NCBI GenBank assembly: GCA_029747015.1
Contig: JAKOGI010000141.1
Location: 599,501 to 663,500 of the forward strand
Reading direction: 5' to 3'
DNA from: Carnegiea gigantea
Lineage: Eukaryota > Streptophyta > Magnoliopsida > Caryophyllales > Cactaceae
DNA length: 64,000 nucleotides
In this document: one piece after another, positions 1 to 11,766 of the stretch
Numbering within the stretch: the first letter of the stretch is position 1
Layout of the letters: every line of letters begins with the position of its first letter
The notes under the pieces: model-generated
Seen by the model: only the letters and a program-made list of their open reading frames with translations
What the model was told of the DNA's origin: nothing
The model's database searches: none
Made by a program: the position numbers and the translations under genes

Positions 1-196
1 GTGCTTGTTCTTGAGGTTACTCGCTCGGTAACATGGGACAATAAAGGCAATCTCATTAGACCTCAACAAGTGTCAGCAGGTTGCAAACCTCACATATGCT
101 AAACATAGCACAGAAGTTGATTGCAAACAAAAAAAATTTTAACATGTGGTACCCGTAACTTTTAAATTTTGCAAACAAGGTGAGAGAACCGAATGG

Positions 197-1648
197 TCAG
201 GTTGTTCTAATTAAACCTAGTTCGAGTCTATTCCTTTCAAATTGTTCTCTACTCAATGCCTTGGTGAATATATCAGCAATTTGATTTTCAGTAGCACAAA
301 CTCCTTTTTCAACATTGTCTCTTAGAAAATGATGACGAATGTCAATATGTTTTGTTCTTTTGTGTTGACATGGATTTTTGGCAATGTTAATTACACTTGT
401 ATTGTCACAATAAATAAGAATGCATCCTATGTCAACACAAAAGTCCTTGAGTTGTCTTATCCATAATAACTGAGCACAACAGGATGCAGCTGCCACGTAT
501 TCAGCTTCTGCTGTGGACAAGGCAACAGAGAGTTGTTTCTTGGTTGCCCAAGATACCAAACAAGGTCCAAGAAAGTGAGCCATACCTGAGGTGCTTTTTC
601 TATCAACCAAGAACCCTGCATAATCAGGATCAGCATACCTAACAAGATCAAAGTTGCAACCTCTAGGATACCATAAGGCTAGATCAGGTGTATGTTTTAA
701 GTATCTTAAAATCCTTTTTACAGCCTTAAGATGAGTTTCTTTAGGGTTAGACTGAAAACGTGCACATAGACCAACACTGAAAACAATGTCAGGTCTACTA
801 GCCGTTAGGTATAGGAGTGACCCTATCATGCCCCTATAGGATTTCTCCTCAACTGAGGGACTACCATCATCCATTACCAACCTGGTTGAGGGAGAGATAG
901 GAGTATCAATGGGCTTGGCCGACTCCATCTTAAAACGCTTAAGTAACTCTTTGATATACTTTTGTTGATGGATCATGGTGCCATTTGAAGTTTGCTTGAT
1001 TTGCAAGCCTAGAAAGAAATTAAGCTCACCCATCATGCTCATTTCAAACTCACTCCTCATCATTTTTGAAAATTCATTGCACAAATCATGATGAGTTACA
1101 CCAAATATGATGTCATCGACATATACTTAGACAATCAACAAATGTTCCCTCTTAGATTTTAGAAACAAGGTATTGTCTACCTTGCCTCTTGTAAAGTCAT
1201 TTTCCAATAAAAAACTTGACAACCGCTCATACCAAGCTCTAGGGGCTTGTTTCAAACCATAAAGTGCTTTGTTAAGTTTGAAAACATGGTTAGGAAATTC
1301 ATCACTTTCAAAACCGGGGGGTTATTTGACATACACTTCTTCTTTGAGGTACCCATATAAAAATGCACTTTTGACATCCATTTGATACAACTTGATCTCC
1401 ATATGGGCTGCAAATGCTATCAAGATTCGAATAGCCTCCACCCTTGCAACAGGTGCAAAGGTTTCTTCATAATTAATTCCCTCTTCTTGGTTGTAGCCTT
1501 GAACCACCAGCCGGACCTTGTTTCTAGTGATTGTTCCGCACTCATCCAGCTTGTTACGGAGCACCCACTTGGTTCCAATGATTGTTCTATCCTCTGGCCG
1601 TGGCACAAGGGGCCATACCTTGTTCCTTTCGAACTGATGGAGTTCTTC
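197..1648 (-). pseudogene. copia reverse transcriptase and RNase H region
   Basis: RT copies the element RNA into DNA and RNase H removes the RNA strand. The reading begins with the [14 protein letters not shown] motif typical of copia RT. It continues through [11 protein letters not shown] and the catalytic YVDDIIFG box (about 1120-1097). RNase H shows the acidic residues in RYADPDYAG, STAEAEY and YCDNTS, and ends with QIADIFTKAL followed by a stop at 197. TAA stops lie at 1322-1324 and 1127-1129, the second just before the YVDD box. All pieces stay in one frame. The catalytic residues are present, so decay here is by nonsense mutation and not by loss of motifs. Confidence 0.9.
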
Positions 1649-3471
1649 TTACATGGCTGTGACCCAATCTGAATCTGTAAGGGCTTCATTAATATTCTTA
1701 GGCTCAATTTTTGAGAGAAAAGCATAGAAAGCACAGAAATTTTTGAGTCTAGATCTAGTTTGAACTCCTGCATTAATATCAGACAAAATTTGATCAAGAG
1801 GATGTGAACTTTGGTATTTCCATGATCGTGGTAAAAGGGGGTTCACAGACTCGCTCTCCATCCTAGCTGGAATACTCGGTGAAACAGGTTCAGAACCTGT
1901 TCTCGAGCCTGTTTGGGAGCTTGTTCCTGGATTTATCCCTGAAGGATTCGGCTGGTGTTGTCCCGAACAGGGTTCCACCCTGTTTCCCCCTGTTTGGTTC
2001 ACACCTTGCTTACCTTTCTGAAGAACAGCCTCAGACCTTGCTCCCTCCGATTGATCCTTACCTTGTTCACCTTGAAGCAGCACGTCTTTTCTAACAAGAC
2101 CTAGTTCGAAGTCTTCTTCCTGTGCATCATTCTCGCTTAGAGAGTTAGTTTCATCAAAAAGCACATGCACACTTTCCTCAACACACAAGGTTCTCTTATT
2201 AAACACTTTGTATGCCTTACTATGCGAGGAGTAACCAAGGAATATTACTTCATCACTCCTTGGATCAAATTTCCTTAAGGCATTCTTTCCATTATTATGC
2301 ACAAAACATTTACAACCAAAAACTCTCAAATGCATAATATTAGGTTTTCTTCCCTTGAAAAGTTCATAAGGAGTTTTGTTAAGAATAGGTCTAATCATAC
2401 ATCTATTTATAATGTAACATGATGTATTCAAAGCTTCAGCCCAAAAGTTTCTAGGAAGACCACTAGCAACAAGCATTGTTCTAGTCATGTCCTCTAGAGT
2501 GCGATTTTTGCATTCTACCACCCCATTCTGTTGGGGTGTTCTTGGAGCTGAAAAATTATGATCAACACCATGCTCATTACAATAATCAATAAAGCTCGAA
2601 TTTTCAAATTTTGTACCATGGTCAGACCTTAGGCATACCAAAGAGTGTCCTACTCTCTTTTCAGTCTTTTTAATGAAAGCAAGAAATTTTTAAAAGTTTC
2701 ATCTTTAGAAGCCAAAAACAGGGTCCAAGTGAAACGAGAGTAGTCATCCACTATCACAAACACATACCTCTTACCACCTCTGCACATGATCCTCATTGGA
2801 CCACATATATCCATATGTATCAATTCAAGAGGTCGAGTAGTGCTTACACACCTTTTAAATTTAAATGAATTTTTGACTTGTTTGCCTTTGGCACATGCAT
2901 CACATACCTTGTCATCATTGAATTTGATGGAAGGTAAGCCTACCACTAAGTCTTTGGTTACAAGTTTGTTCAAAAGTGAGTGGCTTGCATGACCTAGCCT
3001 TTTGTGCCAAAGCATAACATCATCATTTAGGGCACTCAAACAAGTTAAATTATTTTTAGGAAGAGTGGAGATACACACTTTATAAACATTCTTGTGTCGA
3101 TTCCCCCTCAACACAGCATCTCTTGTGTTCATATTCACAACCAAGCAACGTGTTAGTGAGAACACTACTAGGTTGTCTTTGTCGCACAGTTGGGACACAC
3201 TTAGCAAGTTGTGTTTTAATCCATCCACAAAACAAACATTGTCAATTGAATGGGAGAGTGACTCAGCTATCTTACCTATGTCGACAATTGTCCCGGATTT
3301 GCCATTTGCAAATGCCACACTCCCACCTTCTGAAGCTGTAAGTGAGAGAAAACTGGATCTTTCACCAGTCATATGCCTCGAACACCCACTGTCAACATAC
3401 CACAGCTGCTTGTTTCCTAGACTGTTCCCTGCACTATTTGCTGGGATGTTCTCTCTCACTTCAGCCTGCAA
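1649..3471 (-). pseudogene. copia protease and integrase region
   Basis: The block opens with the aspartic protease, active-site DSGCSRHM near 3393. The integrase follows, with the HHCC zinc-binding segment (WHKRLGHAS ... CDACAKGK, about 3015-2885). The DDE core shows D in HMDICGPM, D in LRSDHGTKFEN (about 2620) and E in NGVVECKNRTLE, where copia usually has ERKNR. A frameshift in a run of five A on the minus strand (2687-2691) moves the reading by one base between the protease/HHCC part and the DDE core. A long linker rich in Gln, Ser and Gly (about 2100-1850) precedes RT. A TAA at 1649-1651 interrupts the frame just before the RT domain. Confidence 0.88.
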
Positions 3472-3477
3472 AACAAA

Positions 3478-5244
3478 TCAAGGGTTAGTTTTGGGAACCC
3501 AGATCCACTGGGGTCCCATTCCTTTAGACGTACAAATCTCATCTTTCTTAACCCATATTTGTTTTACATGAACTGTGTTCCTTTCAATGGCATACTTTCT
3601 TATAGGACAAGCATATCGATAATGCCCCGTTTTACCACAATGAAAGCAAACAATATTTTCAGGTAATCCCACATATTTTTTATTCACTAGGTAGGTCATC
3701 TTAGGCACAAAACCTAGTTCTCTTCTATTTCGACTATGATGAGTGTTTAACCATTCAAACGCTCTTGAGGACCTGTTCCAGAGCTTGTTTGTGGTAAGGT
3801 CTGATTCCAAGTGTTTTATTTTCTCAAGCAAGTTTTTATTTTCTTCCAGCAAAGACTCGACCTTACCTTTTAAGTCAAGGGATTCTTTTTCTAGCTCAGT
3901 CAGTTTAGTGGAACAAGTCTCTTCTTTCATGAGTATAGTTTCTTTAAGCACATTGATGTTTTCATGCAAGCCAAGAGTCTCTTTGTCAACTTCAAGTTTT
4001 TCCAATTTAAGGGCTTCATTTTCAAATTCTAGATCTCGAACATCCCTTTTTAATTCAGCACATATATCCATTATAGTGTACACTAATTCCTCAAGAGTTG
4101 ATTTATTTAGACCCCGTACCTTGTTCTTGAGTTGAGTCAGACTGTCTGTTGATCCATCATCTGAATCAGTGTCACTTCTTGCCATGAGTGCTACATCAGC
4201 TTCTCCAGCTTCAGACCCTTCCTCATCCTCGCTTGAATCTCCCCAGGCTGCGAGCATAGCTTTTGAGAACCTTTTCGTTGAGCTTCTTACACCTTGTTTC
4301 CTCCCCTGTTTTCTAGGGTGTTCGGGTTCTTGTTCTTCCTTGTGCAGTGGGCAGTTTATCACAATGTGGTCCAGTTTGCCACACTTGAAACACCCGGAGA
4401 ACTGTTCCCGAGAGGTGTTTTTGCCCTTGCCAAAGTCCTTTCTTTTGCTGTTTTCTTTAACTTTCTTGAAGAACTTCTTAAATTTTTGAGTTATCATGGC
4501 AATCTCCTCCTCATCATAATCAAAATCATCTTCTAAGGCCTTCAGAGCAAGACCTCGATCTCTCTTTGTCTCATCTTTTTGCTGAGAATTTTTTCTAAGT
4601 TCATACGTTTGGAGATTTCCAATCAGCTCATCTAGGGTGATCTTGTTCATGTCCTTAGCTTCTTGGATGGCCGTGACTTTCGCTTCCCAAGAATGAGGTA
4701 AAATTCTTAGGATTTTCCTCACCAATTCTTCGGTGGTGAAGGATTTTCCCAGGGATTTCAACTCATTCGTTATGTGAGTGAAGCGAGTGTACATGTCCAT
4801 CACACTTTCACGATCACCCATCTCAAACAGCTCATATTTTCTCACAAGCAATTCAATCCGGGATTGCTTTACCTAATTGGTCCCTTCGTGAGCTATTTGC
4901 AAAGCATCCCAGATCTCCTTGGCCGACTCATATTCAGATATGCGAGTATATTCATCAGGACCAAGGCCAAAATACAACAGTTTTTTGGCCTTTGCATTCT
5001 TTTCCATCATCTTGAAATCTTCGGAATTGAACTCTTCAGGCTTTTTGTGAACTTTGCTTCCATCTTCGATCACTTTTGTGGGAATGAGTGGTCCACTCTT
5101 GATAAGCATCCATAACTCGTAGTCCTCAGCTTGAATGTAGTTTTCCATTCGGTTCTTCCACCAACTATAATGTTGACCATTAAAGTATGGTGGTCGAGTT
5201 ATGGATTGACCTTCAAGCATGCCTTGTGGGGCACTCATCTTCAA
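3478..5244 (-). pseudogene. copia gag region with two CCHC zinc knuckles
   Basis: Gag forms the retroelement particle and binds its RNA. The reading starts with a methionine at 5244 and has a DUF4219/UBN2-type N-terminus with a FNGQHYSWWK motif near residue 20. A TAG stop at 4873-4875 interrupts the frame, and reading resumes in the same frame immediately after it. Two zinc knuckles are visible: C-F-K-C-G-K...C near 4350-4395 and C-F-H-C-G-K-T-G-H...C near 3608-3652. A Glu/Lys-rich, coiled-coil-like stretch (about 4100-3790) lies between them. A TGA at 3478-3480 ends this block, with protease following in the same frame. The stops look like later mutations because the flanking residues align across them. 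Confidence 0.88.
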
Positions 5245-5281
5245 GGATCTCTCAAGGTGTTAGCCTTTCAAAGGAGAACCT

Positions 5282-5293
5282 GCTCTGATACCA
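5282..5293 (-). other. primer-binding site, initiator tRNA-Met type
   Basis: The minus strand reads TGGTATCAGAGC, the usual plant copia site complementary to the 3' end of initiator methionine tRNA. It lies two bases inside the end of the 5' LTR and about 38 bases upstream of the gag start. Its position fixes both the strand of the element and the inner edge of the LTR. Confidence 0.92.
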
Positions 5294-5295
5294 CT

Positions 5296-6671
5296 TGTTG
5301 ATTTAGAGAGTACACAACCACAAGAGGGGGGTGAATTGTGGTGTCCGATTTTCGCAAGTTGCTGGCAAACAGTCTTAGGCCCTGTTCGCACAGGTTGTTT
5401 CTGAGATAAGCAGAAGCGAAAATCCAACAAAATTGAATGCGAAAATAATGGACACAGGATTTTTACGTGGAAAACACCTCTAGCCCAACTGAGGTGAAAA
5501 ACCACGACCTACCTCGTGTAAGATTTAAACACTTCACTAAATGGGCTAATCACGTTATAATAGTAACACACCTTGTTACAAATTACAACCCACGTAACCG
5601 TCTTCCCTAAGACAGGTTACCCCACGTCCAAAATCCCCTTGATTTGGACACACACTCAACTCACTTTTGTGAAAGAAGAATGTAAATAAAAACACCCTAT
5701 TACAATGCTTCTCAACTAAGCTAATATAGGGTACAATGAAGTCCTAGTATGCCAACTTTGAAAGCTCAAATAACTCACTTGCTAGACACGGTTTTCTTTT
5801 GAAACTTTTAAGCTCATGAACACTGAATTTTTTGCCTTTGAAAACCGATGCTTCTAACGTTCTAAGAAGCGACTTTATATAGTGCTTGGAAAAAACAATT
5901 CCTCAAATTTTTGGAAACTAAAATCCCTAAAGAATATAGACTTCTTTAGCCACAAGGGATGAGGAAACATGAGCTGGAAACACTTCCTAAACCGTGTGTA
6001 TAAGGCGGTGATTCACAGCAACTAGCCCATGTTTTTCTCAACAACCTTATCCACTTGCCAAAAATTGGATATTCTTTTTATTCAAAAAGATTTTGCAAAT
6101 CCCTTAGATTTTAATAACCGTTTTTAGGGTAAGGGGTAAGATACTCCATAGAAAAATCTTTCTTGCAAATCTTGGAGAAGCTGCTCAAAATCCAAAAGAT
6201 AAAAACGTGAAAAATTATTTTTCACAGCTTATTCTGGAAACACCGTGAGCTTCTTGTTTCCAGAGTTGTTCCGAAAGATGATCCGAAATATTTTTCAAAA
6301 AAGCAAAACCGTTTCAAGTAAGTGGTAAGTTAAGACTTTCTGATTGGCATATTAATAAGAGTCTAAAAATATGAAACCAAATTAAATCAAGACATCTTGT
6401 TGTAGCCACTAGTCATCTTGTAGAAAGACGAATTTGCTGCAAACACTTCACAGAATCTGTTTCTCACGGCTGCACTTATATCCTGTGCTTCAAACATTTC
6501 ACAGTACCTGTTCCTCACGGATGTTCTTACATCGCTGACTTGAGTACCTGTTCTCGATAAACCATTAGTCAAGGAGTTTTAATACATTGAGAACAGCAGT
6601 AAGGTCCTGTTCTGTTTAGAGCAACAACAACACTTGGATTTGTTATCATCAAAACCTTATATATTCTAACA
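5296..6671 (-). repeat. 5' LTR of the SIRE-like copia element
   Basis: The minus-strand LTR starts TGTTAGAATATATAAGG at 6671 and ends AAATCAACA at 5296, next to the primer-binding site, giving about 1376 bp with TG...CA ends. The early GATGATAACAAATCC stretch is common at the start of plant SIRE-type LTRs. The partner LTR is outside the window, so the boundary is set by the terminal dinucleotides and the adjacent primer site, not by comparison of two copies. Short open frames inside it are not coding. Confidence 0.78.
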
Positions 6672-6689
6672 TCTAATCTCGATACTGTC

Positions 6690-6975
6690 CTCTGTGGGGC
6701 AATAGCTCACACCAGGATGATCATATCCTGAGTCCTGTCCTCATCAAGGTTTTCTTACGCGTCACACATCATAACTTATCTGGAGAATAGTTCACACCAA
6801 GATAGTTCATATCTTGAGTCTAGTTCCTAGAAACAGGTCGTACCAAGATAACTCATATCTGGAGTCCAGTTCTTAACTTATCTTAGGGAGAAATAGCTCA
6901 CGTTATCTTTGCTTCCAGTTTCGAGGAACAGCTCACACTAAGATAACTCATATCTTGAGTCCAGTTTCTACCTTC
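6690..6975. repeat. Degenerate tandem repeat, unit about 60 bp
   Basis: At least four imperfect units share a core of CTCACACCAAGATAACTCAT followed by ATCTTGAGTCCAGTTTC. The clearest copies are near 6790-6835, 6843-6876 and 6923-6970. The block lies directly beside the copia LTR and inside the presumed chromovirus LTR. Confidence 0.7.
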
Positions 6976-7039
6976 TGGCCAATTGCCTAGCACTTTCTTA
7001 GCCTTTAAGATCGTATTTCATTTCTCTTTTTCAAATGCT

Positions 7040-7830
7040 TACTTTGCTGAAAACTTACTTTTAAACAAAATGGCTATAATCTTTCTAAATGCTTATAGCT
7101 CATTCCATTTTGAGCTTAAAAACGTCTTATAAACACACTACTCGTAATACGACTTTACTTTTAACTTTAAAAGCCGCTTATAAACATAATACGTTTACTA
7201 ATTCGTCAAAATACTTCGCTTCTAACTAAAGCTTCATATGAACGTATTTAGTTTGCTAAATCGTAAAACGATTTCATTTTCAACTTGAAAGCTTCTTAAT
7301 AATGTAATACGTTTGCTAGTTTGTAAAACGACTTCATTTTAATATTACAAGCTCCTTATAAACGAAATAAGATTTGTTGACACGTAAATCGGCTTCGTAA
7401 ATAACTTAAATGCTTCTTATAAATGTAAAATGTTTTCTAAATCGTAAAACGGCTTAATTTCTAACTTAAATGCTTCGTATAAATGTAATAGAGCTGCTAA
7501 ATCGTAAAACGGCTTCGTCTTTAACTTAAAAAGGTTCTTTTAAACGTAATACGTTTGCTAAATTGTAAAGCAACTTCGTGTATAGCTTAGAAGGCTTCTC
7601 TTAAACATAATACGTCTATTAATTCGCAAAACGACTTCATTTCTAACTTAAAAGCTTCTTAAGAATGTAAAGTGATCGCTAATTCGTAAAACGATTCCAT
7701 TTTAGCTTAAAGGCTTCTTGATAACGTAATACGTTTACTAATTCATGAAACAACTTCGATTTTAGCTAAAAGCTTATTATAAATGTAATAGGTTCGCTAA
7801 TTCATGAACGAACCCATTTAAAACTAAAAA
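7040..7830. repeat. Tandem array of about 13 diverged units near 60 bp
   Basis: A unit with the order AACTTAAA-GCTTCTTATAAA-CGTAATACGTTTGCTAA-TCGTAAAACG-ACTTCATTT is repeated about thirteen times with substitutions and small indels. The anchor TCGTAAAACG or a close variant recurs near 7262, 7326, 7448, 7503, 7626 and 7687. The block is AT-rich and noncoding. Such satellite-like blocks are known inside long gypsy LTRs and untranslated regions, which fits its location here. Confidence 0.85.
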
Positions 7831-10085
7831 TACTTTAGTTAGCATTTAACTCAAATCAAATTTGTAATTAAAACTTCAGTTGCTATTCTGTAACTCCTTT
7901 TAATTCCTTTTTAAAACTCAAGAAGGGTGTATAAATGAACTAAAGGCTTAAAATGCTCCCAAACTCACTACTATTGAAAAACTGTAAGCATTTGTCTCGT
8001 TAATGAGATAACGAGGTTTCTTTGTAAGCTTTCAACGTGAATGTTTCTTAAACAGGATGGAGTTACTGACTTGTAACTCGAAACTTAATAGAAATTTAAA
8101 TAAGCAAATAGTATACAATCAGCTAAACCCATAATTAGCCTTGAAATGGCCCTTTTCAAGTCGTTTAAATCCCTTTAAACATAAAGAGGCGCCATAAACG
8201 AACCGATGTCTTAAAATCATTTTCGAACTCACTTTTACCTTGCTTTTAAACTCCCTAAACTTATCGACCATTCAGTTGGGTCACCCACTCAGTAGTTTGA
8301 TGGTTTCGGATCTTTTTAAACCACGAAAATTTCAACAAATTATCAGGCAACTGATGAACATTGGAAACTCTTTGAAATCATATAAATAGGCATTTACGCA
8401 CATTTAAAGATTTCTAAAAATGCAAATCAGACACAGCACACACTTTCATCAAGGAGGGAGTAGGGAAAATCACAAGGCACATTTCATTCACGTCGTATAA
8501 ACAATTTCGATAATCACCTCGCAATTCACACGATTACAGTTATTATCAACTCTAGACTCCCTCCTCACACGACACCGACCATAAAAGTACCTCCAATCAC
8601 GCATCAGTTTCACCTCAAATCCACACAACTACCAGCCCGGTTTTCAATTCAGTACAATGATAATTCAATCATTACGTAGTAAAATCCATAACCACAAGGT
8701 TAGTACGTAATTATATAATTCATCAATGTGATCCAGAGAGCGGTTTAACTAAATTAACCAATCATAATACGGCATAAATGAAAGCTCCAAAAGTCACCTA
8801 ATCGACTAGACTAACGATTGAAACTACAAATTCAACACGTCTTGATTGAATCCTTAGCTAACAACATGTTACCAAACACAATACTAGGCTCAATTTAACT
8901 GCATATTCTGACATCGTATACGTATATTAGTTATTCCAAAATCACCTAATCGTCAAGCATATCAATTTGTGGATCCGCTCGCCTAATCAATGACATACAA
9001 CAGTTATCCAACATCAAACTTGCCCAATTTGAAAGCTAAATTACTCAATTCTGCCCCAAACATCAATATTTAATCCCCAAACTCAATAAAACTGCCTAAT
9101 CTAACATGATTGTCAAAAACAGTTAGAAATTAATAGTACTTTAGGAGAGGAGAAAACCCACCTCAAATCCAAGCTATATGTACGCGAATTGGCTGGATTG
9201 AAGTTAGAATCGAGCTCCACACACCCGGCAAATCCCTCTATTCTCCGTGCAAAGTTCGATCAACTCAGACCCAAAACCCTAACTCACGATTTTTGTGAAA
9301 ATTAAGCACGGTTAACTCAATTTGAAGGGGATTGAAGTAAGGATTCAATTTATAGAGGCAAGGGTATTCGAATTTTTACCTGCATGCACTAAAGTGGCCA
9401 GGTGCTCGGCCGGTTCTTCGTCGAAATCAGCCCTGCCTGTGCCCAAATTTGGGCTTAGCCACATGTAGGGGGCTCACCGGCACCTGGGTTGGTCGGGTTG
9501 GGGCTCGATTTGGGCGGTCACGGTGCATGTATAGAGGAGAAGCGAAGGAGGAGATGAGACCCAGAGGGGTGAGGAGAGGGAGATGGCAATCGGGTTAGGG
9601 GGTCATGACGGGAAGGGGAAAGAAGAAGGGGCTAGGGGAAATTACAAGAATGCCCCTCTGCCATTTTTTTGTCCCAAGGTGGTTAATAATCGATACCACT
9701 GGTCTAATTCATAACCCGTGCTCTAAACCCAAATTGATAATATAATATTTCATCGATTACTCAATCCCAAATATAGCTAGGTTCGATTAAATAACATCGA
9801 ACTGCTTGTAAGGTTGGTAGCTTAATCGTATTTAGGTTCCTAATCGATTTAGTACCCGTTAATAACCGTTAATAATGTTTATTAAAAATCATTGAAAGAT
9901 TTTCAAAACTAATAATAATATTAATAATAATAATCAGTGACAATAACATTCTTTTTAATAAAATTAACGTTCATATAGGCACTTAGAAAATAACTTTCGC
10001 CCATATCGCTAATAAAATACGATTTTTATAACGTAAAAAGGTGTGACGAATAGCTTAACAGAAAATAAGGTACGGGGGCCTTACA

Positions 10086-10219
10086 TGCATAATGCCATTA
10101 AAGTCTTTAAACAGTAGGTAAAATGTAATATTGTTGACATATTTCAATTCGGTCTAGCATCAAGTAGGAGACTGAAGGAGGGTTAGGTAGTGACTGGCAA
10201 GTAGGAGACTGAGGGAAGG
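10086..10219. other. Short spacer between two repeats
   Basis: This 134-bp stretch lies between the end of the chromovirus LTR and the start of the next gypsy element. It contains a doubled AAGTAGGAGACTGA motif (about 10154 and 10199). Part of it resembles 17840-17895, on the other side of the inserted element. That resemblance suggests both belong to the sequence that received the insertion. Confidence 0.5.
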
Positions 10220-11766
10220 TGATGCGTGAGCCTAAGCAAAACTCAAGCAATGAATCTTGTTTGTAATATGAATGTACCAAGCTTGAGCTTATCAATGGAG
10301 CTGGAACTAAAACAGGGGATGTGAAAGGGGTAAAGGCCACGCTACCACCCAAGCTAGGTTAGAAATCCACCCTCCAGATCGTCAAGGCTAAGCCACCACA
10401 AATGAATTAAAGGAAACCAGTCTACTTAGCAATCAGTTTAGATTGAGTAAAGAGAGATTTAAGAGAGTTTGTGAGCTGAACTCAACAATGGGGTTTTCAT
10501 TCATAATAATCTACCTTTGAACAAGCAACCAAGCAAGTATGTATACACGTATTAAGCTAGAAAGCAAGCAACCTAGCTGTTGGTCTAACCTAAGGCAGTT
10601 TAGGCTAATCTATTTGCAAAACAGTTTTAGCCTAACTTGATTTGAAACTTGAGTGTGTTTAATACAAACTTATTAACACTAACCAAAGCCTAAAACATGC
10701 TTACTTAACTTTAAACATCCCACTCTGAGAGAAAAGGTAGGCTACACATTCACTTTACGGCTAGTCTCTCCTAGAGCAAGTGGCTGTCACGTTCACTCCC
10801 ATTGGCCAAGTGGCGCTACCAAGCTTTAAATTAGCAATGATGATGTTTCTAGAGGTCCAAGAAGCTAGGGAAGCAATCAAGTTGGTGAGAAAACCCTATA
10901 GATTAAGGAAACCCTTTAGCTAAGCTAAAACAATTAGTTTCAGCTTAACGGGTCTATTTTAGCACTGAACTTGAGCAAGATGAAACTCCATTAACAACTG
11001 ATCATGATTTGGTTTCTCTCCATGGATGGATACCTTGGGATGTTAGCTAACATCTTATGTAAAAATATTGTCTCCAAATTAGCTTTTGTTATGGGAATTG
11101 AGTTAATCTCCAAATTGGGTTAGAGTAGAACCCAGTCTGCAACAGTTGACAAAATGGGGCTGAATCACCATGAGGAACTAGTCATGATTTTGATTTCTCT
11201 ACATAAATTGATACCTTAGGATGTTGGCTAACATCCTGAGTAAAACAGTGGGCCCTAAATTAGCTTTGGTATGAGAACCAAGCTAATTTCCAAAACAGGT
11301 CAGAATAGGGCCTAGCCTGCAACGGTTGACAAAGTGGTGTTGAATCACCATGAAGAACTAGTCATGATTTTAATTTCTCTTCATGGCCTGAATCCTTAGG
11401 ATGTTAGCGATCATTACAAGCAAAAATATTGGTCCTAAGTGAGGTTTTAGGTGGTGATTCCTAATCTTCCAATATGGATAAACTGGATCTTCTCAGTATA
11501 CCTTTATTTTCTTGGACCAATGCAACAAAATGCCTATGGCATAGGCCAAAATTGAGTTCTAACAAAGTAGGACATTCCCATAGGAGTTCTTGGAAACTCC
11601 CAGAGTCATACCATCCAGAACGGTGCTTAATTCTGGCTTGGAACAAGAGAACAAGGCTTGAATCTGGTTGAGTGAAATCTGGTTACCTTGATCTCCTTGA
11701 CCTTGGCTGGGACATTTCCTTTGATTTAGATTATGGAAGCCTTCTTGTGTACCATGCTTTGCGTCA
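10220..11766 (-). repeat. 3' LTR of gypsy-1
   Basis: It aligns over its length with 16262-17839, beginning TGATGCGTGAGCC on the plus strand. Both share GGTAAAGGCCAC, ACTAGTCATGATTT and TTGGAACAAGAGAACAAGG in the same order. The unit GAACTAGTCATGATTTTGATTTCTCTTCATG...ATCCTTAGGATGTTGGCTAACATCC is itself repeated about three times in each LTR (near 11000, 11190 and 11360 here). The end of the integrase frame extends into this LTR from the right. Confidence 0.88.

Larger units (their letters stand above)
1..6671 (-). mobile_element. SIRE/Maximus-like Ty1/copia retrotransposon, 3' end outside window
   Basis: Read on the minus strand the order is 5' LTR (6671-5296), primer-binding site (5293-5282), gag, protease, integrase, reverse transcriptase and RNase H (5244-197). 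The protease-integrase-RT order defines Ty1/copia. A long Gag with two CCHC knuckles and an LTR over 1.3 kb fit the SIRE/Maximus lineage. The polyprotein is one reading frame broken by five stop codons and one frameshift, so this copy cannot code for its proteins. Bases 1-196 lie after the RNase H stop. No polypurine tract or 3' LTR is visible there, so the 3' region, where SIRE elements may carry an env-like ORF, lies left of the window. Confidence 0.9.
6672..10085 (-). repeat. Long chromovirus-type LTR, interrupted by the copia insertion
   Basis: On the minus strand a plausible LTR start TGTAAGGCCCCCGTACC lies at 10085, matching in style the TGTAAGGGCCACG start of the Tekay-like LTR at 29609. 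The two regions also resemble each other internally: 8480-8660 and 27510-27660 share CTCGCAAT.CACACGATT, ACTCCCTCCTCACA and CCA.CCAACTACCA in the same order. No polypurine tract follows 10085, so this is a solo LTR or a 5' LTR. The copia element appears to have landed inside it at 6671. It holds two tandem-repeat blocks (entered separately). No coding potential was seen in these 3.4 kb. Confidence 0.55.
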
